64,000 nt of DNA from the NCBI RefSeq assembly GCF_900109205.1, contig NZ_FNZB01000002.1, forward strand, positions 558,001 to 622,000. The letters are read 5' to 3'. A program made the position numbers and the translations under genes. The notes beneath the pieces are model-generated. The model searched no databases. It was not told the DNA's origin and saw only the letters and a list, made by a program, of their open reading frames with translations. Positions 31,751 through 41,044 of this stretch are shown here, one piece after another (positions within the stretch are counted from its first letter, which is position 1; the number at the start of each line of letters is the position of its first letter). This stretch comes from Sphingomonas sp. OV641. Its GTDB lineage: Bacteria > Pseudomonadota > Alphaproteobacteria > Sphingomonadales > Sphingomonadaceae.

Positions 31751-34519
31751 ATGCCGCATCTCTATCTCGTCGATGGCTCCAGCTTCATCTTTCGCGCATA
31801 TCACGTGCTGCCGAAGCTCACCAACAAGCACGGCGAGCCGGCCGGCGCCGTTTATGGCTATACCACCATGTTGTGGAAGCTCGCCAACGACCTGCACAAG
31901 GCGGATGGGCCGACGCATCTTGCAGTGATCCTCGACAAGTCGGAGCATACGTTCCGCAATGACATGTACGACCAGTACAAGGCGCAGCGGCCGCCCGCGC
32001 CGGAGGATCTGAAGCCGCAATTCCCGATGATCCGCGATGCGACTCGCGCCTTTTCGCTGCCGTGCATCGAGGAACTGGGCTGGGAAGCGGATGACCTGAT
32101 CGCGTCGTACAGCAAGGCCGCGCTGGCGCAGGGCTGGCAGGTGACGATCGTCAGCTCCGACAAGGATCTGATGCAGCTCCTGACCGAGCCGGGCATCGAC
32201 ATGCTCGATACCATGAAGGACAAGCGTTTCGGCCCGCCGGAAGTGGTGGAGAAGTTCGGCGTCGGGCCGGACAAGCTCGGCGACGTGTTGGCGCTGATGG
32301 GCGACAGCGTGGACAATGTGCCGGGCGTGCCGGGCGTGGGGCCGAAGACCGCGGCGAAGCTGATCCTGGAGCATGGCAGCGTGGAGGGCGTGCTGGCCGC
32401 GGCGCCCGAGATGAAGAAGGGCAAGCTGCGCGACAATCTGATCGAGCATGCCGAGATGGCGCGATTGTCGCGCAAGCTAGTTGAGCTGGCGTGCGACGTG
32501 CCGCTGCCCCAGCCGCTGGAGGAAATGGCGCTCGACGGCATTCCCGAGGCACCTTTGCGCGCGTTCCTGGAGCATCACGGGTTCAAGTCGCTGCTCGCCA
32601 AGCTTGCCGCGGAGCAGAACGAGGGGGTCGATCCGACCCCGGCAGAGCCGACCGGCGTGCCGCAGGAGGAAGAGCCGCCGTGCAACCACGACGGCTATGA
32701 GACGGTGGTCGACGAGGCGGCGCTGGACGAATGGATCGCGGCGGCGCGGCACCAGGGCTGGGTGGCGATCGATACGGAGACGACCGCCAAGGATCCGATG
32801 CTGGCGGAGCTGGTCGGCGTGTCCATGGCGCTGGCGCCGAACCGCGCATGCTATGTGCCGCTGGCGCATGGCGGCAGCGACATGTTCGCCGAAAAGCCGG
32901 TGCAGATCGACCGCGACGTGGCGCTGGCGAAGCTGAAGCCGCTGCTGGAGGACCCGGCGGTGCTCAAGATCGGGCATAATCTGAAGTACGACCTGATCGT
33001 GCTGGCGCGGCTGGGTGTCACGGTGGCGCCGTATGACGATACGATCGTGATGAGCTTCGATCTCGATGCCGGCTTGCACGGGCATGGCATGGACGAGCTG
33101 GCGGCGACGCATCTGTCGCACAGCTGCATCGCCTACAAGGACGTGACGGGGACGGGGAAGAAGGCGATCGGCTTCCACGAAGTCGATCTGAAGGCCGCGA
33201 CCCGCTACGCCGCCGAGGATGCCGACGTGACGCTTCGGCTGTGGCGGCGGTTTCGCGCGCGATTGCCGGTGGAGCGCGCGACGCGGGTGTATGAGATGGT
33301 CGACCGGCCGCTGGTGTCCGTCATCGCGCGGATGGAGCGGCACGGGATCAAGGTCGATCGCGAGCGGCTGGCGGGCCTCTCCACCGAGTTTGCCGGGCAG
33401 ATGGCCGAGCTGGAGGGCGTGATCCACGCGATCGCGGGCGCGCCGTTCACGATCGGCAGCCCCAAGCAGCTCGGCGACGTGCTGTTCGAGAAGATGGGCA
33501 TCAAGGGCGGACGCAAGGGCAAGAGCGGGGTCTATTCCACCGACGTCAACGAGCTGGAGCGGATCGCGGCGGATAAGGATTCGCCTGGCAAGGAGATCGC
33601 CGCGCGGGTGCTCGACTGGCGGCAGCTGTCGAAGCTGAAGTCCACCTATACCGACTCGCTTCAGGAGCAGATCAATCCGGCCACGGGCCGCGTGCATACC
33701 AGCTACTCGCTGACCGGCGCGCAGACCGGGCGGCTGTCCTCGACCGATCCGAACCTGCAGAACATCCCGATCCGCACCGAGACCGGGCGGCAGATCCGCG
33801 ATGCCTTCGTGGCGGAGCCGGGCAATGTGATCCTGGCGGCGGACTATTCGCAGATCGAGCTTCGGCTGGCGGCGCACATGGCCGACGTGCCGGCGCTGAA
33901 GGAAGCGTTCGCGCGGGGGGACGACATCCACTCGCTGACCGCGCAGGAGCTGTTCGGCACGGTCGATCGCGACACGCGCGGGCGCGCCAAGACGATCAAC
34001 TTCGCGATCCTTTACGGCATCAGCCGCTGGGGACTGGCCGGGCGGCTGGATGTGAGCGCGGACGAGGCGCAGGCGATGATCGACCGCTATTTCGAGCGCT
34101 TCCCGGGGATCAACCGGTACATCGCCGAGACGCTCCAGGCGGTGCGCGAGCAGGGGTTCACCGAGACCTTGTTCGGCCGCAAGACGCATTTCGCGCGGAT
34201 CAAATCGAAGGTGCAGCACGAGCGGCAGGGCGCCGAACGCGCGGCGATCAATGCACCGATCCAGGGGACGAGCGCCGATATCATCAAGCGCGCGATGGCA
34301 CGGATGGAGCCGGCGCTCGCCGAAGCCGGGCTGACGGGGACGCGGATGCTGCTCCAGGTGCACGACGAACTGGTGTTCGAGGTGCCCGAGGGCGAGGTCG
34401 AGGCCGCGAAGCCGGTGATCGAGCGGGTGATGGCGACCGCGGCGGAGCCGGCGGTGAAGCTGGACGTGCCGCTGGCGGTGGAGATCGGGACCGGTGCGAG
34501 CTGGGGGGCGGCGCACTAG
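31751..34519 (+). CDS. polA: DNA polymerase I
   Basis: 922 residues; fills gaps and removes RNA primers in replication and repair. The N-terminal 5'-3' exonuclease (about 1-290) has VDGSSFIFRAYH and GWEADDLIAS. The central 3'-5' exonuclease is apparently active, with IDTETT near residue 340 and YAAEDADVTLRL. The polymerase domain has motif A AADYSQIELRLAAH near 700, motif B RAKTINFAILYG near 740 and motif C LLQVHDELVFE near 870. All three activities therefore look intact. It stands as a single gene. Confidence 0.98.
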   Translation: MPHLYLVDGSSFIFRAYHVLPKLTNKHGEPAGAVYGYTTMLWKLANDLHKADGPTHLAVILDKSEHTFRNDMYDQYKAQRPPAPEDLKPQFPMIRDATRAFSLPCIEELGWEADDLIASYSKAALAQGWQVTIVSSDKDLMQLLTEPGIDMLDTMKDKRFGPPEVVEKFGVGPDKLGDVLALMGDSVDNVPGVPGVGPKTAAKLILEHGSVEGVLAAAPEMKKGKLRDNLIEHAEMARLSRKLVELACDVPLPQPLEEMALDGIPEAPLRAFLEHHGFKSLLAKLAAEQNEGVDPTPAEPTGVPQEEEPPCNHDGYETVVDEAALDEWIAAARHQGWVAIDTETTAKDPMLAELVGVSMALAPNRACYVPLAHGGSDMFAEKPVQIDRDVALAKLKPLLEDPAVLKIGHNLKYDLIVLARLGVTVAPYDDTIVMSFDLDAGLHGHGMDELAATHLSHSCIAYKDVTGTGKKAIGFHEVDLKAATRYAAEDADVTLRLWRRFRARLPVERATRVYEMVDRPLVSVIARMERHGIKVDRERLAGLSTEFAGQMAELEGVIHAIAGAPFTIGSPKQLGDVLFEKMGIKGGRKGKSGVYSTDVNELERIAADKDSPGKEIAARVLDWRQLSKLKSTYTDSLQEQINPATGRVHTSYSLTGAQTGRLSSTDPNLQNIPIRTETGRQIRDAFVAEPGNVILAADYSQIELRLAAHMADVPALKEAFARGDDIHSLTAQELFGTVDRDTRGRAKTINFAILYGISRWGLAGRLDVSADEAQAMIDRYFERFPGINRYIAETLQAVREQGFTETLFGRKTHFARIKSKVQHERQGAERAAINAPIQGTSADIIKRAMARMEPALAEAGLTGTRMLLQVHDELVFEVPEGEVEAAKPVIERVMATAAEPAVKLDVPLAVEIGTGASWGAAH

Positions 34520-34544
34520 TGGGTGGCCGTTCGACTTACTCGCT

Positions 34545-34797
34545 GCGTCACCCCGGCCCCTTCGGCGGTGCTCAGGACAGGCTTGCGCCGGTGTCCGAGG
34601 CTCCGCGGGCGCTGCGCTTCGACTTTGCACGTCAGCGTTCGCTGCACGTTGGACCCCGGCGCAGGGCCGGGGTGACAGTTGGTTTGGGACGAACCGTCCT
34701 CGTCATGCCGGGCTTGTCCCGGCATCCACTGGTCCGCACATCCACCGTTCGTGGGGTTCGCGGACGGTTGGATGCCGGCACGAGGCCGGCATGACGA
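34545..34797. repeat. Cluster of family A palindromic repeats
   Basis: Two complete units lie in tandem: one from CGTCACCCCGGCCCC to GGCCGGGGTGACAG, and one from CGTCATGCCGGGCTTGTCCC to GAGGCCGGCATGACGAT. Together they fill the 299-bp space between polA and the flippase gene, and there is no other content. Confidence 0.85.
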
Positions 34798-34818
34798 TGT
34801 TTGTTGTGGCGGCGATCC

Positions 34819-36336
34819 GTGGCTGAAACCACGCAGGACATCGCGCAGCTGGCCAAGGGCGGGCGCACCAATGTTGCGGGGTTCATCCTGCGGCTGGCGG
34901 CGCGCATCCCGTTCCTGTTCATCGCCGGGCGGCTCTACGGGCCGGACCTCGTGGGGCGGTTTGCCATCGCCGTCGTGGTGGTGGAGTTGGCCGCGCTGGT
35001 CGCCACGCTGGGGCTGAAGCGAGGGCTGGCGCAGGCGCTTTCGCGTACCACCCGGCCGCATGTCCATGTCGTCGCCGACGGGCTGGTCGTCGCCGCCTTG
35101 CTGTCGCTGGCAGCGAGCGCGGTGCTCTGGTCCTTCCCGGAGATCATGTACCCCAATACGCCGATCGTCGGGCTCGATCGCTGGCTGGGGCTGATCGTGC
35201 TCGCAATCGCCTGGTCGGACGTGAGCCTGGCGGCGCTCGCCTATCGGCTGAACGTCAAGGCAGCCGTCACCGCACGGGCGGTGGTGGAGCCGTGGACGAT
35301 CTCGATCGCGGCCTGGGCGTTCTCCTTCTTCACCACGCGCGACGGGCTGGTGCTGAGCTATGTCGCGTCCATGACGGCGGCGCTGATTGCCTCCATCGTC
35401 CCGCTGGTGCGCAGCTATGGCCTGCCGCGGGGCTGGGTGCCGCACCTCACCGACCTTTTGGCGATGATCCGCGACAATATCCCGCTCGCCGGCGCAGATG
35501 CGTTCGAATGGGGCACGCGCAACGTCGACCGGTTCATCCTGGGCGTGATGTTCGAGCCCAAGATCGTCGGCATCTATTACATGGCGCAGCAGGTCGCGAG
35601 CCTGCCGCAGAAGCTGAAGACATCGTTCGACCCGATCCTGGGGCCGGTTATCACGCAGAGCCTTGCCGCCAATGACCTGCCGGCGATCGCGCGGCAGGTG
35701 CGGCAGGTGGCGTTCTGGATCATCGCGGCACAGGGCTGCCTGACGCTCATGGGCTCGATCCCCGGCGAAGCGGTGATGGGGATCGTGGGGCCGCAGTTCG
35801 TGGCCGGCACCGCGGCGCTTGTCTTCCTGCTCACGGCCGAGGTGCTCGCCTCCACCGGCGCGGTTTGCGAAACGGCGCTGGTCTATACGGCGCGGCACCG
35901 CAATCTCATCATCTCGGCCATCATGCTGGCGTTCCAGATCGGACTGAGCTTCGCGCTGATCCTGTGGATGCGCGCGCTCGGCTGGCCGGAGGCCTATCAG
36001 GCGGCCGGCCCGGCGATCGCTCTGATGGCCAGCCTCGCGCTGACGTCGGTGATCAAGGCCTGGCTGCTGGGGCGAATCCTTTCCGCGCCCGTGTCGCCGC
36101 TGCGCTGGCCGCTGGTATGGGCGACGCTGGCGGCGATCATCGTGGGCGCCGGCTTCACCTCACTCCCTCACCGGTTCGAATGGGTGGAGATCGTCATCGG
36201 CATTCCGGCGATCGCCGGCGTGTATCTGTTCATCCTGTGGCGCTGGGCATTCGGACCGGCGGACCGGGCGTTGTTCGGCAAGATGCCGTCCGCCGACGAG
36301 GCGACGCTGCCGAACGTGGGCGCGCCTGCCCGCTGA
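34819..36336 (+). CDS. Polysaccharide flippase (Wzx/MOP family)
   Basis: A 505-residue inner-membrane protein with about 12-14 hydrophobic helices, beginning AETTQDIAQLAKGGRTNVAG and FILRLAARIPFLFIAGRLYG, the first helix pattern of polysaccharide-biosynthesis/oligosaccharide flippases. Such proteins move lipid-linked glycans to the periplasm. The likely start is a GTG at 34819; a TTG at 34801 is possible and there is no strong ribosome-binding site. No glycosyltransferases are next to it, so its glycan substrate is unknown. Confidence 0.82.
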   Translation: MAETTQDIAQLAKGGRTNVAGFILRLAARIPFLFIAGRLYGPDLVGRFAIAVVVVELAALVATLGLKRGLAQALSRTTRPHVHVVADGLVVAALLSLAASAVLWSFPEIMYPNTPIVGLDRWLGLIVLAIAWSDVSLAALAYRLNVKAAVTARAVVEPWTISIAAWAFSFFTTRDGLVLSYVASMTAALIASIVPLVRSYGLPRGWVPHLTDLLAMIRDNIPLAGADAFEWGTRNVDRFILGVMFEPKIVGIYYMAQQVASLPQKLKTSFDPILGPVITQSLAANDLPAIARQVRQVAFWIIAAQGCLTLMGSIPGEAVMGIVGPQFVAGTAALVFLLTAEVLASTGAVCETALVYTARHRNLIISAIMLAFQIGLSFALILWMRALGWPEAYQAAGPAIALMASLALTSVIKAWLLGRILSAPVSPLRWPLVWATLAAIIVGAGFTSLPHRFEWVEIVIGIPAIAGVYLFILWRWAFGPADRALFGKMPSADEATLPNVGAPAR

Positions 36337-36388
36337 CCCCGCCTCCCCGCTGACCCCGCCTCCCGCAGATCCCGCCTCCCGCAGACCC
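36337..36388. repeat. Short tandem repeat, ~16-bp unit
   Basis: Three imperfect copies of CCCGCCTCCCGCAGA-like sequence follow the flippase stop directly; the copy boundaries include TGACCCCGCCTCCC. C-rich on the plus strand. Confidence 0.55.
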
Positions 36389-36474
36389 TTGGGGCCAAGC
36401 GGCAGGCTTGACCGCGCCCGCCGCTTTCCTCTTCTGCCCCGCTGAGCCCATTGGCGCGGCAGAGGAGACCTACC

Positions 36475-36948
36475 CTGGATACGACCACGACCGAAGGCGT
36501 GAAGCTGACGCCGGTGACGGAAGGTGTATGGCAGGGCTGGCTGCGCTGGCCCGGCACCGACCCGTTCGAGGATCACACCGGGCCCTTCTTCGCCCGTTAT
36601 GACGCGGACGGCACGATCGCGTGCGGCTTCCGCCCGGACGCGAAGAACCGCAACGGCGGCGGCAACGTGCATGGCGGCGCGCTGCTGACCTTTGCCGACT
36701 TCTCCTTGTTCATGATCGCATCGGCAGTGCTGCCCGAGTTCCACGGAGTCACGGCGACGCTGAATGCGGAGTTCGTCGGCGGCGCGCGGCCCGGCCGGCT
36801 GCTGACCGCACGCGGCGAGGTGGTGAAGGCCGGCCGCAGCCTGATCTTCGTTCGCGGGACGATCGATGACGCGGGCGAGGCGGTGATGAGCTTTTCCGGC
36901 GTGATCAAGAAGATCAACAAGATCCGGGAAAGCGGCCAGCAAGGCTGA
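36475..36948 (+). CDS. PaaI-type hotdog thioesterase
   Basis: A single hotdog domain of about 157 residues that hydrolyses acyl-CoA thioesters. NGGGNVHGGALLTFADFSLFM is the helix segment with catalytic Asp/Asn region of PaaI/HGG motif thioesterases, followed by ATLNAEFVGGARPGRLLTARGEV. The only ribosome-binding site, GAGGAG at 36463-36468, is spaced for a CTG at 36475 as start codon; an in-frame TTG at 36451 would be the alternative. There is no in-frame ATG at the N-terminus. Confidence 0.85.
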   Translation: MDTTTTEGVKLTPVTEGVWQGWLRWPGTDPFEDHTGPFFARYDADGTIACGFRPDAKNRNGGGNVHGGALLTFADFSLFMIASAVLPEFHGVTATLNAEFVGGARPGRLLTARGEVVKAGRSLIFVRGTIDDAGEAVMSFSGVIKKINKIRESGQQG

Positions 36949-36960
36949 CCAGGAGAAAAA

Positions 36961-37035
<75 letters not shown>

Positions 37036-37065
37036 ACTCGGCCCGCTGTTCGCAGGCGAGGGCGC

Positions 37066-37094
37066 CCTAGAGACGAGCGGGAGCGGATTGTCAA
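37066..37094 (-). promoter_or_regulatory. tRNA-Thr promoter
   Basis: On the reverse strand TTGACA (37094-37089) is separated by 17 bp from TCTAGG (37071-37066), followed by a GC-rich discriminator as usual for stable RNA promoters. Transcription would start near 37059, about 24 nt before the mature tRNA. The -35 box overlaps the probable start codon of the divergent 62-residue gene. Confidence 0.65.
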
Positions 37095-37276
37095 GGCGTT
37101 ATGACGAGGCGATAGCGGCTTTCATGGAAAGCAAGGACGAACGGGACGCGCGCCGGGCCGCCGCGCTGCGCGCCAATCTGCGGCGGCGCAAGGCGCAGGC
37201 GCGTGGCTCTGCCGAGGCGGCAACGGGTGAAGGTGAGCCGGGCCGGCCGGCGCCGCAGGAGGCGCCGACCGAGTAG
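37088..37276 (+). CDS. Small basic hypothetical protein, 62 residues
   Basis: The first 40 residues form a charged helix (DERDARRAAALRANLRRRKAQARG) followed by a Glu/Pro/Gly tail. The LRANLRRRKAQAR core is recurrent in small alphaproteobacterial proteins of unknown role. The likely start is TTG at 37088 with GGGAG upstream; an ATG at 37124 would give a 50-residue product. It is divergent from tRNA-Thr. Confidence 0.6.
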   Translation: MSRRYDEAIAAFMESKDERDARRAAALRANLRRRKAQARGSAEAATGEGEPGRPAPQEAPTE

Positions 37277-37335
37277 TTGCAGGGCCGACCGTGCGGCGGC
37301 CGGGATAGCGGCGCCGGCCACCGCACCCGCCGCGT

Positions 37336-39138
37336 TCAGGCCGCGTCGATCGGCGCGCACCGCTCAAGGAGCCAGACGCGATCGTCGCCCTCCAGCACCG
37401 GGGCAAGCGCCTCTGCCACGCGGGCATGATAGTCGTTGAGCCAGGCGAGTTCGTCGCGCGTCAGCAGCGCCGGATCGATCAGGTCGCGGTCGATCGGCGC
37501 GAGGGTGAGCGTTTCGAACGCCAGCATCGCGGCCTCGCCACCCTTGATGTCCCGCTCCTCCACCAGCAGCAGGTTTTCGATGCGGATGCCGTATTCCCCG
37601 GCCTTGTAATAGCCCGGCTCGTTGGAGAGGATCATGCCCGCGAGCAGGGGCTCTGACGGGCCGCTGCCAGGGTAGCTGGGCTTGGCGATGCGTGCCGGCC
37701 CCTCATGCACCGAAAGATAGCTGCCGACGCCATGGCCGGTGCCATGGGCGAAATCGAGGCCGGCCTGCCACAAGGGGAGACGCGCAAGCGCGTCGAGCTG
37801 GGCGCCGGTCGTGCCATGCGGGAAGACGGCGGTGGCGAGCGCGATATGCCCCTTCAGCACGCGGGTGAAGCGATCCCGCATCTCCGCGGTCGGCGCCCCG
37901 ATCGGCACCACACGGGTCACGTCTGTGGTGCCGTCGACATATTGGCCGCCCGAGTCGATCAGGTAGAGCTGACCGGGCTCGATCGGTAGGCTCGACTCCT
38001 CGGTCACATGGTAATGCGGGATCGCGCCATGCGGGCCGGTGGCGGAAATGGCGTCAAAGGACAGATCCTTGAGCACGCCGGTCTCGCGGCGGAACTCCTC
38101 CAGCTTCGCCGCGGCGGTGAGTTCGGTCTGGCCACCCTTGGGCGCCTCGATCGAGATCCAGCGCAGGAAGCGCGACAGCGCGGCGCCATCGCGGATGCTG
38201 GCCGCGCGATGGCCGGCCTGCTCGACCGCGTTCTTGGTCGCACGCGGGATCACGGTGGGATCGCGCAACGCCAGCACCTCGCCACCGGCGGCCTCGATGG
38301 CGAGCGGAATGGCGGCCACCGACAGCGAGGGATCGACCGCCACGCGCTTTCCGGCGAACCGGCCGAGCGCTGCCTGGAACTCGCTCCGATCATGCACGCG
38401 CACGGCATTGCCGAGGTGCTGCGCCACGGCGCCGGTCATCTTTTCGGGGGCGACGTACAGATCGGCCGTGCCATCCGCGTTCACCAGAGCATAGGCCAGG
38501 GCGACCGGCGTGCGGGATACGTCCCCGCCGCGCACGTTCAGCAGCCAGGCAATCGATTCAAGCGAGGCGAGCACCACCGCCTCCGCCTTTTGCCCGGCGA
38601 GCCAGTCAGCAACGGCGGCCCGCTTGTCGGCGGAGGAGCGGCCGGCATTGGCATCGTCGTGCACGCTGAGCTGCGCATCGGAGCGGGCGGGCTGATCGGG
38701 CCAGACGGCATCCACCGGATTGGTATCGACCGGCACCAGCGTCGCGTCGATCGCGGCGAGCGCCTTGGAGGCTTCATCGACCCAGGCGCGGGTGTGCAGC
38801 CAGGGATCATAGCCGATCCGCGCGCCCTGCTTGGCATGGCCGGCAAGCCAGGTCGAAACGCTGGTTTCCGGCACCCCGACGAACTGCCAATCGTCGCCCG
38901 AAACCTGTTCGCGCACCTGCAGCGTGTACCGGCCATCGGTGAAGATCGCGGCTTCGGCGGGCAGGACGACCGCCGTTCCGGCCGATCCATGAAAGCCGGT
39001 GAGCCAGGCGAGCCGCTGGGCATAGGCGCCGACATATTCGCTCATATGCTCGTCCGTCAGCGGGACGACGAAACCGTCGAGTTGCTGGCTCGCGAGCTGG
39101 TCGCGCAGGGCGGCGAGGCGGGCGGTGTAGGTGGACAT
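37336..39138 (-). CDS. Xaa-Pro aminopeptidase (aminopeptidase P, M24B)
   Basis: 600 residues, the three-domain eukaryote-like form. Two creatinase-type N-terminal domains (about 1-310) precede the pita-bread M24 domain. Metal ligands are visible: Asp pair in LIDSGGQYVDGTTDVTR, His in FAHGTGHGVGSYLSVHEGP, Glu in ILSNEPGYY and Glu in GIRIENLLLV. Releases N-terminal residues next to proline. AAGGGAG lies before the ATG at 39138; the reading frame stays open far upstream across nadB, but that is antisense and lacks conservation. Confidence 0.94.
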   Translation of the reverse strand: MSTYTARLAALRDQLASQQLDGFVVPLTDEHMSEYVGAYAQRLAWLTGFHGSAGTAVVLPAEAAIFTDGRYTLQVREQVSGDDWQFVGVPETSVSTWLAGHAKQGARIGYDPWLHTRAWVDEASKALAAIDATLVPVDTNPVDAVWPDQPARSDAQLSVHDDANAGRSSADKRAAVADWLAGQKAEAVVLASLESIAWLLNVRGGDVSRTPVALAYALVNADGTADLYVAPEKMTGAVAQHLGNAVRVHDRSEFQAALGRFAGKRVAVDPSLSVAAIPLAIEAAGGEVLALRDPTVIPRATKNAVEQAGHRAASIRDGAALSRFLRWISIEAPKGGQTELTAAAKLEEFRRETGVLKDLSFDAISATGPHGAIPHYHVTEESSLPIEPGQLYLIDSGGQYVDGTTDVTRVVPIGAPTAEMRDRFTRVLKGHIALATAVFPHGTTGAQLDALARLPLWQAGLDFAHGTGHGVGSYLSVHEGPARIAKPSYPGSGPSEPLLAGMILSNEPGYYKAGEYGIRIENLLLVEERDIKGGEAAMLAFETLTLAPIDRDLIDPALLTRDELAWLNDYHARVAEALAPVLEGDDRVWLLERCAPIDAA

Positions 39139-39178
39139 GGGACTCCCTTGAACTTCGGTTCCGCGCATCTCCCCTTTT

Positions 39179-39260
39179 CCGTTCGTGCTGAGCTTGTCGA
39201 AGCACGTGCCACGGGCGGTGGCGTTCCTGGCACGCCCTTCGACAAGCTCAGGTCGAACGG
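39179..39260. repeat. Dispersed palindromic repeat, family B
   Basis: CCGTTCGTGCTGAGCTTGTC at the left and CTTCGACAAGCTCAGGTCGA followed by ACGG at the right pair as a long inverted repeat in the space between pepP and the divergent nadB. Confidence 0.8.
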
Positions 39261-39342
39261 GGGAGAGATTTCGCGCCGATATGGCAGATGCGAACGCTTC
39301 GTGCCATGCAACCGCGATGATCCTCTCTCCCCAGAGCCGCGC

Positions 39343-40923
39343 ATGACCAGCAGCGACGTCCTTATCGTCGGGTCGGGCGCCGCCGGCCTCACCGCGGCAC
39401 TCAACCTGGCCGATCGTTTCAACGTGACCGTGCTTGCCAAGGGAGCGATCAACGAAGGGTCGACGGCCTGGGCACAGGGCGGGATCGCCGCCGTCCTGGA
39501 ACCGGGCGATACGTTCGAGAATCATGTCGAGGACACGATGGTCGCCGGCGCGGGCCTCAACGACCGCGAGATCGTGGAGTTCGTGGTCGAGAATGCGCCG
39601 GCCGCGATCGCCCAGCTGCAGAAGCTGGGCGTGCCGTTCGCGCAGGACGGCGGCGCGCTGCACCTGACGCGCGAGGGCGGGCATTCGCACCGCCGCATCG
39701 TGCATGTCGATGACGCGACCGGCTGGGCGGTGCAGGAGGCGCTGCAGAAGGCGGCGGAGGCGCATCCCAACATCACGCTCGTGCCCGATCAGGTGGCGAT
39801 CGACCTTGCCACCAGCCGGCACGAGGAGCGCTATTCGGGCGCGGGCAACGTGTGGGGTGTCTATGCCGTGGATCGCAAGACGGGGCGGGTGAACCTCCAC
39901 ACCGCGCGAGCGACGATCCTTGCCACCGGAGGCGCGGGACGGACCTATCTGTTCTCCACCGCGCCGCGCGGCGCGACGGGGGACGGCATTGCGATGGCGT
40001 GGCGGGCGGGCGCGCGCGTCTCCAACATGGAGATGATGCAGTTCCACCCGACCTGCCTCTACAATCTGGACGTCAAGAACTTCCTCATCACCGAGGCGGT
40101 GCGCGGCGAGGGCGGGCGGCTGATCAACCCGCAGACCGGCAAGCGCTTCATGACCTATTATGACGCGGAGCGGCTGGAGCTGGCGCCGCGCGACGTGGTG
40201 GCGCGCGCGATCGACGCGGAGATCAAGCGATACGGCCTCGATTACGTCCACCTCGACATCAGCCACCAGCCGGCCGATTTCGTGCGCGGGCATTTTCCCA
40301 ACATCTATGACAAGCTGATGAGCCTGGGCATCGACATGACGACCCAGCCGATCCCGGTGGTGCCGGCGCAGCATTATACCTGCGGCGGGATCATCGTGGA
40401 TCGCGACGGGCGCACCGACCTGCCCAACCTGTATGCCGCCGGGGAATGCACCGAAAGCGGGCTGCACGGGGCCAATCGCCTGGCGTCCAATTCCCTGCTG
40501 GAATGTTTCGTATTTGGCGAGGCGGCGGCGAACCATATCGCCGCGCATTGGGACAGCCTGTCGCCCGTTCCGCCGATCCGCCCGTGGGACGAAAGCCGCG
40601 TCACCGACTCCGATGAAGAGGTGGTGATCAAGCAGAACTGGACCGAGATCCGGCGCTTCATGTGGAACTACGTCGGCATCGTCAGGACCACCAAGCGGCT
40701 GCAGCGCGCGGAACACCGCATCAAGATGCTTACGGCCGAGGTCGAGGATTATTACGGCCATTTCCGCGTGACCCCGGACCTGATCGAGCTGCGCAACCTG
40801 CTGCAGACGGCGGACCTGATCGTCCGCTCCGCGCTTCACCGCCAGGAGAGCCGCGGGCTGCATTATACGCTCGACTGGCCGCAGACGCTAGAGCAGCCGG
40901 TGGATACCGTGCTGGTTCCCTGA
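39343..40923 (+). CDS. nadB: L-aspartate oxidase
   Basis: 526 residues; FAD-dependent oxidation of L-aspartate to iminoaspartate, first step of NAD synthesis. DVLIVGSGAAGLTAALNLAD is the FAD-binding N-terminus, GSTAWAQGGIAAVL the flavin contact, REGGHSHRRIVHVDDATG the active-site Arg/His region, QHYTCGGIIVD the fumarate reductase-like catalytic block and GLHGANRLASNSLLE the C-terminal signature. nadA and nadC are not adjacent. The ribosome-binding site is weak. Divergent from aminopeptidase P. Confidence 0.96.
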   Translation: MTSSDVLIVGSGAAGLTAALNLADRFNVTVLAKGAINEGSTAWAQGGIAAVLEPGDTFENHVEDTMVAGAGLNDREIVEFVVENAPAAIAQLQKLGVPFAQDGGALHLTREGGHSHRRIVHVDDATGWAVQEALQKAAEAHPNITLVPDQVAIDLATSRHEERYSGAGNVWGVYAVDRKTGRVNLHTARATILATGGAGRTYLFSTAPRGATGDGIAMAWRAGARVSNMEMMQFHPTCLYNLDVKNFLITEAVRGEGGRLINPQTGKRFMTYYDAERLELAPRDVVARAIDAEIKRYGLDYVHLDISHQPADFVRGHFPNIYDKLMSLGIDMTTQPIPVVPAQHYTCGGIIVDRDGRTDLPNLYAAGECTESGLHGANRLASNSLLECFVFGEAAANHIAAHWDSLSPVPPIRPWDESRVTDSDEEVVIKQNWTEIRRFMWNYVGIVRTTKRLQRAEHRIKMLTAEVEDYYGHFRVTPDLIELRNLLQTADLIVRSALHRQESRGLHYTLDWPQTLEQPVDTVLVP

Positions 40924-41044
40924 CGCCGGACTCGTCTGGTCGTGCGCAAGGCCCTGTTCATCGCAGAGGCGATAAGTACCGGTTTTCAATGGTGTCTTTT
41001 GGGATAGCCTGTTTGCCGACGACTGATCGGGGGCATGGCGGACG

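Noticed and set aside
32477..34630. 717-residue open frame opposite polA
   Set aside because: Complementary shadow of polA codons, no recognisable domain.
38008..39342. N-terminal extension of nadB frame across the aminopeptidase gene
   Set aside because: Antisense to pepP; nadB is full length from 39343.
39139..40863. N-terminal extension of the aminopeptidase P frame across nadB
   Set aside because: It is antisense to nadB and the family length is met from the ATG at 39138.
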